Shown: positions 16,292-24,197 of the stretch, in pieces
How positions within the stretch are numbered: position 1 is the stretch's first letter
Layout of the letters: each line of letters begins with the position of its first letter
DNA from: Poriferisodalis sp965208555
GTDB lineage: Bacteria > Actinomycetota > Acidimicrobiia > Acidimicrobiales > Poriferisodalaceae
NCBI RefSeq assembly: GCF_965208555.1
Contig: NZ_OZ242342.1
Span: forward strand, 558,001 to 622,000
Direction: 5' to 3'
Length of the DNA stretch: 64,000 nucleotides
Notes under the pieces: model-generated
What the model saw: the letters and a program-made list of their open reading frames with translations, nothing else
What the model was told of the DNA's origin: nothing
Databases searched by the model: none
Made by a program: the position numbers and the translations under genes

Positions 16292-17152
16292 CTACGGCCG
16301 GAAGCCCTCTACCGGCCCGGACACCCGCGCCACGGCGAACGACTGGTTCCCGGTGGCCAGCAACCCGCCGTCGGGCGTGTAGATCCGCACGACGCCGTGG
16401 CCGACAGCGTTGTGGAACCCGTCGGTCTCGATATCCAGCAGGACCCACTCGCAGTCGGCATCGCCGGCGATGCGCACGGTGTTGTCGATGCTGCCGCCAC
16501 GCCACTTCAGGCCAAGGCTGCGGTGCATCCCCGTTGCGAGCGTGTCCGCCAGCGCAATCAGCCCCTGGCGTGTGGATGCCAGCGTGCCGGCGAGCCGCGC
16601 CCAGCAGAGAATCCTCCGATCGCCGGCACGGTGAGGCCCGAACCGGATGTCGGCGTCAGTGCTGAACGACGCAACGGCGTTGTCCGGCACCGTACGGCGC
16701 TGCCATTCATCCGGCCCCGGAACGTCGGGCGGCTGTCCCCAGTCCTGGTCGATGCCGAGCCGGCGACCGCCCAGTGCCAGCAACGCTCGCATCAGCACTC
16801 GGCCGTCGGCCGAATCGGTGACCTGTGCGAGCACCTGCGTCATCCGCTTGCCGGCCGAGCCGATGTCGAAGGTGATCTCCGCACTGCCGCCGAGCGGGAC
16901 ACGGGCCATGAACTGCGCCGAAGCCGCTGCGAGCGGTCGCTCGCTCCATGTCTCGGCGGCCGCGGTGACAGCAGCGAGAGCGCAGCCGCCGTGCATCACA
17001 CCGAGATAGTTGGCGACGTTCGGCGAGATGGGCAGGTGCCAGCACAACTCGTCGTCGGTGGCCTGCACGCCGAAGAACTCGACGACGTCTGCGAGCCGAT
17101 CGCCTGGCGACAGCGGCTCCTCGCCCGAGCTCAACCCGCTGCTGCAGCCCAA
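16292..17152 (-). CDS. Acyl-CoA thioesterase, double hot-dog family (paralogue B)
   Basis: This 286-residue protein is collinear with its neighbour at 15419-16270: VEFFGVQATDDELCWHLP, GVMHGGCALAAVTAAAETW, ASAQFMARVPLGG, IDNTVRIAGDADCEWVLLDIETDGFHNAVGHGVVRIY and LLATGNQSFAVARVSGPV. The two clearly arose by tandem duplication. The likely start is a TTG at 17152, inside the end of the AhpD-like gene, which gives the same N-terminal length as the paralogue. No ATG or GTG fits as well. It is therefore probably translationally coupled to the AhpD-like gene. Substrate is unknown. Confidence 0.78.
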   Translation of the reverse strand: MGCSSGLSSGEEPLSPGDRLADVVEFFGVQATDDELCWHLPISPNVANYLGVMHGGCALAAVTAAAETWSERPLAAASAQFMARVPLGGSAEITFDIGSAGKRMTQVLAQVTDSADGRVLMRALLALGGRRLGIDQDWGQPPDVPGPDEWQRRTVPDNAVASFSTDADIRFGPHRAGDRRILCWARLAGTLASTRQGLIALADTLATGMHRSLGLKWRGGSIDNTVRIAGDADCEWVLLDIETDGFHNAVGHGVVRIYTPDGGLLATGNQSFAVARVSGPVEGFRP

Positions 17153-17727
17153 GGGGCAGATTGGTCGGCTTGGTAGTGGTCGGGCCGGATGCCGAACGCC
17201 TCGATCATCCGGTGCCACCCGCTCGCGGAGGCAAGCAGCGCGCCGAGGCGCAGAATCTGTTGCTCGTTGAAGTGATCCGCGAGCCGCTCGTACAGCTCGG
17301 GCGGGATCACGCCCTTGTGCTCGTAACCCGAGAGCCGATCGCACAGCGCGAGCGCGGCCTTCCACGACTCGGGCAAGTCCGACGCCTCGTAGTCGGCCAA
17401 CTGGGCGACGACCTCGTCGGTCAGTCCGGTGCGCACCAACGATGCGCTCTTGACGAGGCTTCAGTGGAAGCACTCGTTGCGGTTGGCCATCCGGATGCGG
17501 CACAGCTCGATCATGTGCCGGTCAAGCGCACCGGCGTCCTCGTCGGGATGGCCGCCGTACACAGCGCCGACCCAACCGAGGAACAGGTCGATGGTGGTCT
17601 CGTCGGCGGCGAGCGTCCGAAACAGGTTGTCGTCGGTGTAGGCCTTGGCGTACCAGGTGTCGAGCCGGCGTTGCTGCTTGTCGTCCAGCTCGGTCACCTT
17701 CGGCAAGTAGCCGTGCTTGTTCGCCAT
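17131..17727 (-). CDS. AhpD/carboxymuconolactone decarboxylase-like protein, candidate selenoprotein (in-frame TGA at 17461-17463)
   Basis: Two in-frame parts (88 and 109 codons) are separated only by one TGA. Together they make a 198-residue AhpD-like protein. The part before the TGA ends ELCRIRMANRNECFH and the part after begins SLVKSA. This is where AhpD-like proteins have their redox CxxC motif, so reading TGA as selenocysteine gives C86-F-H-U89. Homology of the second half (WKAALALCDRL, LGALLASASGWHRMIEAFGI) continues normally, arguing against a decayed gene. A GC-rich hairpin lies at SECIS distance downstream. AhpD-like CxxU selenoproteins are a known family. It would act as a peroxidase or disulfide reductase. 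The alternatives are a Cys-to-stop mutation or a sequencing error. selA/B/C/D are not in this window. Confidence 0.72.
17431..17447 (-). promoter_or_regulatory. Candidate bacterial SECIS hairpin downstream of the in-frame TGA
   Basis: Read on the minus strand, GCGCATC GTT GGTGCGC folds into a 7-base-pair stem (one U-G pair) with a GUU loop. The loop begins 20 nucleotides after the TGA. Bacterial SECIS elements usually have a short apical loop with an early G, about 16-37 nucleotides after UGA, and this hairpin meets those rules. It lies within the coding sequence, as bacterial elements do. GC-rich DNA makes chance hairpins common, so it supports but does not prove Sec insertion. Confidence 0.5.
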
Positions 17728-17810
17728 GACTCCCCCTTGGCGGCAGGCTCGCTGGAAACGACGCTACCGCAGGCCGGCACATCCAGCGCTTCCAGCGCGC
17801 TGCAGCCGGG

Positions 17811-20348
17811 CTACAGCCGTGGGTCGACCGGTTCGCTCTCCAGCGCGAGCACGCCGAAGACGCACTCGTGAATCCTGGACAGGTGCTCGTTGGCGACAAA
17901 CCGGTCGAGTGCCTCAATCCCGAGCGCGAACTCCCGTCGTGCCAGCGACATCTTGCGACCCAGCGATCGGCCGCGAAGCCGTTCGAGATTCGCCGGTTCG
18001 AGATACTCGGGCCCGTAGATGATCCGGAGATACGAACGTCCCCGGCACTTGACACCCGGCAGCGCTAGGGCGTCACCGGTGCGAACGATGGACGATGCCG
18101 GCTTGACGACCATTCCTTCGCCGCCGGCCTCGGTCATCGACAACCACCAATCCGTCGCCTGCGTCACGGAGGCATCGACGTCGAGATCGACAGAGCGACG
18201 AGCTGTCCGGCGGAATCCGTCGGGACTCGCCGAGATCCACGCATCGATCTGTTCGAGATGCCAGCTATGCGGGCGACGAGCCAGCACCTCGCCCTCGGCC
18301 GCAAGCAGTTGGAACGGCGCCATCTCGATCCCTTCGGCACCTTCGACCTGCCAGCAATAGCGCCGGTACGCATCGACATACTGTTCGACGTGTTCCGCGC
18401 GCTTGCGGGTTCGCTGTGCGAGGGAATCCAGATCTATGCCCCGGCCTCGGGCGCCGGACAGCAGATGCGAAGCGGCCGCAAGCACGCTGGTGCCTGCTGC
18501 TCCGACGGCGGCGTACAGGTCCTGCACTAGCCCCGCTGATTTCGCCGACCACGGGAGCAGCTCCGCATCCACGACGAGCCAGTCGGTGCCGAGCTGATCC
18601 CAGGTGCCGGCTGCCTCGGCCGCCTCCCGCAGGCGCTCGAGCAGGATCCGGGCCGCACCGGGCTCACCGAAGAAGGGTCTGCCCGTGCGGGTCACGATGA
18701 CGCCTGCGTCGTCGTTCGTGATGCCGAAACGCGACTGCGCTGCAGCCGCGTCGCGGGCGACGATGAGCACTGCCCGCGAACCCATGTGCTTCTCCTGGCA
18801 GATGAGGTCGCTGACGCCGGCCTCGCGGAACAGCGAGAACGCTTCATCCGGATGCTCCAGAAAGTCCTCACGCTTGCTGGTGGCAGCGGGCGCCATCGTG
18901 GGCGGCAGATACACGAGCCACCGAGGATCCACGGCGAACCGGCTCATGACTTCCAGAGCAGCACTCGAACGCTCTGCGTCGATGGTGACGCGCCCCATCA
19001 GTCCGGTGTCGACGTGGTGCTTGCCGAGGACATCGTCGAGGCTCAGGTGACGCGTCGAGTGCCGGGGCGCATCGTCCGCAGCAGGCCGGATCGGCGCATA
19101 GTGCTCCCGCGCGGCGGCGACAGACACCAGCTCCCGTTCAGGCCAGCGCAGCGCGGTCAGCTCACCGCCGAACACCGCCCCCGTGTCCAGGCAGATGGTG
19201 TTGTTGACCCAACCCGCCGCCGGTACCGGAGTATGGCCATACACGACAGCCGCCTCACCCCGGTAGTCGGCGGCCCACTCGTACCGCACCGGCAGGCCGA
19301 ACTCATCGGTCTCCCCGTCGGTATCGCCATACAGCGCGAGCGTGCGCACGCGGCCCGATGAGCGCCCGTGGTACCGCTCGGGCAGTCCCGCATGGGCCAC
19401 GACGAGGCGGCCGCCGTCGAGCACGTAGTGGCTGACCAAGCTGTCGATGAACCCGGCGACCTGCTCAGAGAATTCGGGGCCGCGCGCTTCGAACTGTTCC
19501 AGTGATTCAGCGAGCCCGTGGGACAGCTGGACACTGCGCCCAGCGAGGGCGCGGCGCAGCTTGTTCTCATGATTGCCGAGGATGCACAGCGCGGTGCCGG
19601 CGGCAACCATCGACATGGCCACTTCCAGCACCTCGGCCACACCGGGACCGCGGTCGACAAGGTCGCCCAGAAAGACCGCCTTGCGACCCTCGGGATGAGC
19701 GATGGGCTCGGCCGACGTGTCGTAGCCCAGCTCGCCGAGCAGCTCCACGAGCTCGGCGTGACAGCCGTGGACGTCGCCGATGATGTCGAACGGCCCGGCA
19801 TCGTCTCGACGATCGTTCCAGAGCTTGGTGCGGACGATCTCGACCGAGTCGAGCTCGGACGCTGACCCGATCGTGTACACCCGCGCAAAGCCCTCTTTGC
19901 GGAGGCGCTTGGCAGTGCGGCGCAGCGTCGCGTGCTGGCGTCTGATTGCGTGCTCGGGCGTTGTGCGATCCCGGCGTTCGCCGTTTCGCTCCAAGCACAG
20001 CGCCAGCGGAAGGTCGAACACGAGCGCCGTTGCGAGCACGTCGGTTCGGCGCGCCAGTTCGATCAGTGACGTGCGGTCCTCGGGTTTGACGCTGGTGGCG
20101 TCGACGACGGTGAGGCGTCCCAGCTCGAGACGCTTGTCGACAATCTTGTGGAGCAGTTCGAAGGCGGCAGGCGTCACCGATTGATCCGTCTCGTCGTCGC
20201 CGACCAAGGCTCGGCATCGATCGCTCGACACGATCTCGGTCTCAGCGAAGTGTCGACGGGCAAACGTCGACTTGCCGGAGCCCGATGCGCCACAGAGCAC
20301 GACGAGGCCGAGTTCGGGGATCTTGATGCTGGTGAGTGCTGTTCTCAT
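17811..20348 (-). CDS. pnkp: Bacterial polynucleotide kinase-phosphatase-ligase Pnkp
   Basis: This trifunctional RNA end-repair enzyme is 845 residues long. The N-terminal kinase has the P-loop GASGSGKST (20-28). The central metallophosphatase has GDVHG (191-195), GDLVDRGP (228-235) and GNHE (258-261). The C-terminal adenylyltransferase/ligase has EKHMGSR with the nucleophile Lys520 and a later EGMVVKP motif. Size and domain order match bacterial Pnkp, which heals 2',3'-cyclic phosphate and 5'-OH RNA ends and needs Hen1 for sealing. The ATG at 20348 begins 10 bases after the hen1 stop, so the pair forms an operon. No tRNA-cleaving toxin gene is visible next to it. Confidence 0.95.
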   Translation of the reverse strand: MRTALTSIKIPELGLVVLCGASGSGKSTFARRHFAETEIVSSDRCRALVGDDETDQSVTPAAFELLHKIVDKRLELGRLTVVDATSVKPEDRTSLIELARRTDVLATALVFDLPLALCLERNGERRDRTTPEHAIRRQHATLRRTAKRLRKEGFARVYTIGSASELDSVEIVRTKLWNDRRDDAGPFDIIGDVHGCHAELVELLGELGYDTSAEPIAHPEGRKAVFLGDLVDRGPGVAEVLEVAMSMVAAGTALCILGNHENKLRRALAGRSVQLSHGLAESLEQFEARGPEFSEQVAGFIDSLVSHYVLDGGRLVVAHAGLPERYHGRSSGRVRTLALYGDTDGETDEFGLPVRYEWAADYRGEAAVVYGHTPVPAAGWVNNTICLDTGAVFGGELTALRWPERELVSVAAAREHYAPIRPAADDAPRHSTRHLSLDDVLGKHHVDTGLMGRVTIDAERSSAALEVMSRFAVDPRWLVYLPPTMAPAATSKREDFLEHPDEAFSLFREAGVSDLICQEKHMGSRAVLIVARDAAAAQSRFGITNDDAGVIVTRTGRPFFGEPGAARILLERLREAAEAAGTWDQLGTDWLVVDAELLPWSAKSAGLVQDLYAAVGAAGTSVLAAASHLLSGARGRGIDLDSLAQRTRKRAEHVEQYVDAYRRYCWQVEGAEGIEMAPFQLLAAEGEVLARRPHSWHLEQIDAWISASPDGFRRTARRSVDLDVDASVTQATDWWLSMTEAGGEGMVVKPASSIVRTGDALALPGVKCRGRSYLRIIYGPEYLEPANLERLRGRSLGRKMSLARREFALGIEALDRFVANEHLSRIHECVFGVLALESEPVDPRL

Positions 20349-20358
20349 CGAACCGGGT

Positions 20359-21747
20359 TCACCGCCGGAAGATCGCCATCTGGGTCGGCGATCCGCAATC
20401 AGGGTCCTGCGGGCCGATGCCGTCGATCTCAAAGCTGTAGCCGAACCGGTCTGACACGCTGTGAGCCCAGGCAGCGAATTCACTCCGGGTCCATTCGAAG
20501 CGATGATCGCCATGCCGCAGGCCTGCCGGACTGAGATGCTCGAACTTCGTGTTGTATTCCCGGTTCGGCGTCGTCAGCACCACGGCGCCCGGCACGGCAT
20601 GACCGAAGACGACCTCGGCGAGCACATCGAGCCGTTCGATGTCGACATGCTCGATCACCTCCACCATCGTCGCTATGTCGAAACCGCATACGCGCGGGTC
20701 TGTGTAGGTGAGCGCTCCCTGCTGGAGCGAGATCCGTTCCCTGCGCCGCTCCGACAACTCATCGACGCTCAGGCGTCGCTGCGCTCGCTGCAGTGCGGCG
20801 ATCGAGACATCGATGCCCAGCACCTCGGTGACTGCGGGCTCGGCGACGAGCCGTTCCAGCAAGCGGCCTTCACCGCATCCCAGGTCGACAACCCGGCCTC
20901 CCCCGAGCCCGCGGACAGCGTCGGCGACCGCCTCCAACCGCTGTTCGCTCAGTTTGAGCGGGCGTTCGATCGCCTGCTCATGGCCTTCTTGACGCTCGGC
21001 CACCGCATCGCAGTCCTCGCCGGCATCCGCCAGGCGGGACAGCGCTTCGCGGGCATAGCCGCCAAAGCGCAGGTACCGCCGGGAGATCATCTGAGTTTCG
21101 GGATGCGACTTGACCCAATCGCCGCCCCGTCGCAGCAGCTTGTCGATCTCGTCCTGCCCGATCCAGTAATGCTTGCGGTCGTCCAGCACGGGCAGCAGTA
21201 CGTAGAGGTGTTCGAGCGCGCGTCGGACCGTATGCCGACCGCTCACGCGCACCCCGAAGTACGGGCTGTCGCCCCACGGCCGGAAGTGCGTGTCCAGCGC
21301 GATGGGCTGGGCCTCTACGTCGTAGCCGAGTGGTTCGAACAACCGCCGGAGCACTTCGGAGCCGCCCCGCACAGGCACGACCGGCAACTCCACTTCAAGA
21401 TCCAAGGACAGCTCGACCAACTCGGGACGGGCATCGCACTTGCCGCTCATCGCCGTGCGAAACAGCCGAGCGAGCGCCACGCTGAGCATTGACGACGCTA
21501 CATACGGTCGGTCGTTCACGTACGGCTCGAGGCCCCCGGGCCGATTCCGGCGCTGGCTGCGGGCCAGCCCGACCGGATCGACTTCGACAAAGACCGTCGC
21601 GGTGCACCTGTGCTGCGTCGCTTCGGGATAGAAGACGTGGGCTTGCCCGAAACCGACATCAACCGACCGCACCCGGTCGGGATGCTTGTGCAGCAGGAAT
21701 CCCAGGTCCCGGGCATCGGGTGTCGTCGAGGTCAGCGAAACCAGCAT
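20359..21747 (-). CDS. hen1: Bacterial RNA 3'-terminal 2'-O-methyltransferase Hen1
   Basis: This 462-residue partner of Pnkp methylates the 2'-OH at the cleavage site before sealing. The N-terminal part begins MLVSLTST and has the family segment DLGFLLHKHPDRV; this domain activates the Pnkp ligase. The C-terminal methyltransferase has motif I DLGCGEGRLL, the metal motif EVIEHVDIERL (two Glu and a His as Mn ligands), TPNREYN and FEHLSPAGLRHGDHRFEW. The ATG at 21747 is chosen because homologues start at the same point; an in-frame TTG 15 bases upstream is less likely. The gene precedes pnkp on the minus strand. Confidence 0.95.
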   Translation of the reverse strand: MLVSLTSTTPDARDLGFLLHKHPDRVRSVDVGFGQAHVFYPEATQHRCTATVFVEVDPVGLARSQRRNRPGGLEPYVNDRPYVASSMLSVALARLFRTAMSGKCDARPELVELSLDLEVELPVVPVRGGSEVLRRLFEPLGYDVEAQPIALDTHFRPWGDSPYFGVRVSGRHTVRRALEHLYVLLPVLDDRKHYWIGQDEIDKLLRRGGDWVKSHPETQMISRRYLRFGGYAREALSRLADAGEDCDAVAERQEGHEQAIERPLKLSEQRLEAVADAVRGLGGGRVVDLGCGEGRLLERLVAEPAVTEVLGIDVSIAALQRAQRRLSVDELSERRRERISLQQGALTYTDPRVCGFDIATMVEVIEHVDIERLDVLAEVVFGHAVPGAVVLTTPNREYNTKFEHLSPAGLRHGDHRFEWTRSEFAAWAHSVSDRFGYSFEIDGIGPQDPDCGSPTQMAIFRR

Positions 21748-21865
21748 GGAGGCCTTATTCAAACCGATGGGCCGCCGAGGACCGCCGCATTATCGAGAGC
21801 ATTGCCGCGCTTCAGGGCCCGAACAGGGTTCAGCGATCGCGCGTAGTCTCAGCGGGATGCGAATA

Positions 21866-21884
21866 CGGTCGTGGGACACGACCG
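21866..21884 (+). promoter_or_regulatory. Perfect 8-base inverted repeat upstream of the alcohol dehydrogenase gene
   Basis: CGGTCGTG GGA CACGACCG is a perfect palindrome with a 3-base centre, 21 bases before the ATG at 21906 and just before its GAGGGGG ribosome binding site. It may be an operator for a dimeric regulator (TetR-, ArsR- or MarR-size site) or a 5'-leader hairpin. It also lies in the divergent region with hen1, 118 bases from that start. No regulator gene is adjacent. Confidence 0.45.
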
Positions 21885-21905
21885 ATCGACGCGAGGGGGC
21901 GTGAC

Positions 21906-22997
21906 ATGAAGGCTGCAGTGCTCTGCGAACAGCCAGGCGACCTGGAAATCGAGGACCTGCGGATCGACAAGCCGGGGCCGCAGGAGGTGCTCATCCAGAC
22001 CAAGGGCGCGGGGCTGTGCCACAGCGACCTGCACTTCATGGAGGGCCTGTTCCGCACGCCGCTCCCGCTGGTGATGGGCCACGAATCGGCCGGTGTGGTG
22101 GAGGCTGTGGGCAGCGACGTGAGCTACGTGAAGCCCGGCGACCACGTGGTGGCGTGCCTATCGATTTTCTGCGGCCAATGCCACCGCTGCCTGTCGGGCA
22201 ACCCGCACCGCTGCACCAATATTCGGGCCACCTCGCGGGCCAAGGGCGCCGCGGCCCGGCTCGAGCGTGACGACAGCACCGAGGTTGGCCAGATGGCTCG
22301 GCTCGGCGGTTTCGCCGAGCAGATGCTCGTGCACCAGAACGCTGTGGTGAAGGTGCGGCCAGACATGCCGCTCGACCGGGCCTGCCTCATCGGCTGCGGC
22401 GTCACCACAGGCTTTGGCGCCGCAGTGAACACCGCTGGCGTGGGCGTGGGCAGCGTGGTGTGCGTGATCGGCTGCGGCGGCATCGGGCTGTCGGCCGTGC
22501 AGGGCGCTCGGGTTGCCGGCGCCGGGCGCATCATCGCCGTGGACATGACCGAAACGAAGCTCGAGACCGCTCGCCAGATGGGCGCCACCGACACCGTCAA
22601 TGCCGCCGAGGTGGACGACGTGGTCACGGCGGTGAAGGACATGACCGGCGGCGGCGTGGAGTACAGCTTCGAGGCCATCGGCCTGGCCACCACGGTGCAG
22701 CAGGCGTTCAACATGCTCGACATCGGCGGCACCGCCACCGTGATCGGCATGGTGCCGTCGAAGACCAAGGTGGAGCTCCGCGGCATCGACTTCCTGTCGG
22801 AGAAGAAGCTGCAGGGCTCGATGATGGGTTCGAACCAGTTCCGCAGCGACATTCCGATGATGATCGACCTGTATCTCGACGGGCGCCTGATGCTCGACGA
22901 GATGATCTCAGCACGTATCGACCTCGACCAGATCAACGATGGCTACGGCTGGATGAAGGCCGGCGAGGCCACCCGCACCGTCGTCACCTTCGACTGA
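21906..22997 (+). CDS. Zinc-dependent alcohol dehydrogenase
   Basis: This 363-residue medium-chain dehydrogenase has the catalytic zinc site in GLCHSDLHF and MGHESAG. The structural zinc site is CGQCHRC with a later Cys (C-x2-C-x2-C-x7-C), and the nucleotide-binding motif is GCGGIGLSAVQGA followed by an acidic residue (AVDMTE), which suggests NAD. The long loop between the structural zinc and the cofactor domain resembles class III-like and NDMA/mycothiol-type enzymes. A role in alcohol or formaldehyde-thiol adduct oxidation is possible given mycothiol. A strong GAGGGGG precedes the ATG, with a palindrome just upstream. Confidence 0.9.
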   Translation: MKAAVLCEQPGDLEIEDLRIDKPGPQEVLIQTKGAGLCHSDLHFMEGLFRTPLPLVMGHESAGVVEAVGSDVSYVKPGDHVVACLSIFCGQCHRCLSGNPHRCTNIRATSRAKGAAARLERDDSTEVGQMARLGGFAEQMLVHQNAVVKVRPDMPLDRACLIGCGVTTGFGAAVNTAGVGVGSVVCVIGCGGIGLSAVQGARVAGAGRIIAVDMTETKLETARQMGATDTVNAAEVDDVVTAVKDMTGGGVEYSFEAIGLATTVQQAFNMLDIGGTATVIGMVPSKTKVELRGIDFLSEKKLQGSMMGSNQFRSDIPMMIDLYLDGRLMLDEMISARIDLDQINDGYGWMKAGEATRTVVTFD

Positions 22998-23040
22998 CCC
23001 AGCGACCGTCCTGCGAAGGCAGCAGGGCCCCGCGGCCGAG

Positions 23041-24165
23041 ATGCCGTCAGACAGTTCCGCAACGCCGAGGGGCGAGCGCAACACCGCTCTGGACGCGGTG
23101 CGGGGCGTCGCAGTGCTCGGCATCTTGATCATGAACGCCGTGGCGTTCGGCCTGCCTGCCGCCGCGTACACCAATCTCGATGCCGGCGGATCGCGATCTT
23201 TCCTGGACTGGATGATCGGCGGAGCGGGCGAGATCTTCGCCGACCAGAAGTTCATGGGCCTGTTCTCGATGCTGTTCGGCGCGGGAATCGTGCTGTTCGC
23301 CGAGCGGGCCGCCGCCAAAGGGCGGCGCAGCGTGCTGCTGAGCCTGTGGCGCAACGGGTTGCTGCTGGTCATCGGCATCGTGCACCTGTCGTTCTGGGAC
23401 GGCGACGTGCTGTTCGTCTATGCGCTGTGCGCGCCGATCGTGCTGGCCCTGCGCCGCCTGCCGACCAAGGTGCTCTTCTCGCTTGGCGGCGCGTGCTACG
23501 CCGCTGTCGCCGTCATCTCCTGGCTCGTGCAATCGTCGCTGCGCAGCTTCTCGGCCGTGCTCATCGACTTCTGGAACGACGGCGAGTACTACGACGTCAT
23601 CGAAGCCTGGTTCCTGGCCGACTACTTCGGACGGGCAGTGGGCGCCATGCTCATCGGCGCAGCGCTCTACCGGACCGGCATCATCACCGGCCGCCTGCCG
23701 GCTGCCTTCTATCGCCGCCTCGCAGTGTGGGGTCTCGGCGTCGGGCTGCCGCTGTCGAGCGCCGGATTAGCCCTCATGGCGGCAACCGACTTCGACATCG
23801 ACTGGGCCGTCGCAGGCACCATCCCCAACACCATCGCCACGGTGCCGCTCTGCCTCGGCTACCTCAGCCTGATCGTGCTGTGGAACTCAGCCCGAGACTC
23901 GGCCCTGCGGCAGCGCGTCCGTGCGCTCGGCCGGATGGCGCTCACCAACTACCTCAGCCAGACCGCCCTGGGCCTCATCGTGCTCGGCGCGCTGCTGGGC
24001 GATGTGGAGCTGAGTCGCACCTGGGCCGCCGTGTTCGTGGTGGCCGTGTGGGCGGTGCAGCTCTGGTGGTCGAAGGCCTGGCTGGACCGGTTCAGCTTCG
24101 GCCCGGTCGAGTGGCTGTGGCGCTGCGCCACCTATCGCCGCTGGCAGCCGCTGCGTGCCCGCTAG
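23041..24165 (+). CDS. DUF418 family membrane protein
   Basis: This 374-residue integral membrane protein has about nine or ten hydrophobic helices. The start ALDAVRGVAVLGILIMNAVAF and the segment FADQKFMGLFSMLFGAGIVLF are characteristic of DUF418 (YeiB-like) proteins. Later conserved parts include GALYRTG-like and LGRMALTNYLSQ segments. The biochemical role of DUF418 proteins is not established; they are related to acyltransferase-3-like membrane proteins. It follows the alcohol dehydrogenase after 43 bases on the same strand and may share its transcript. Confidence 0.85.
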   Translation: MPSDSSATPRGERNTALDAVRGVAVLGILIMNAVAFGLPAAAYTNLDAGGSRSFLDWMIGGAGEIFADQKFMGLFSMLFGAGIVLFAERAAAKGRRSVLLSLWRNGLLLVIGIVHLSFWDGDVLFVYALCAPIVLALRRLPTKVLFSLGGACYAAVAVISWLVQSSLRSFSAVLIDFWNDGEYYDVIEAWFLADYFGRAVGAMLIGAALYRTGIITGRLPAAFYRRLAVWGLGVGLPLSSAGLALMAATDFDIDWAVAGTIPNTIATVPLCLGYLSLIVLWNSARDSALRQRVRALGRMALTNYLSQTALGLIVLGALLGDVELSRTWAAVFVVAVWAVQLWWSKAWLDRFSFGPVEWLWRCATYRRWQPLRAR

Positions 24166-24197
24166 CTGACGCGCCGAGTCGCGTTGCCCGACTTCGA

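Noticed and set aside
17131..17727. Reading the AhpD-like locus as two separate genes (17461-17727 and 17131-17439) or as a pseudogene
   Set aside because: The two parts are in the same frame, separated by one TGA at a functional Cys position, and the second part has no good start of its own while keeping family conservation. A single UGA-containing gene explains this better, though decay is not excluded.
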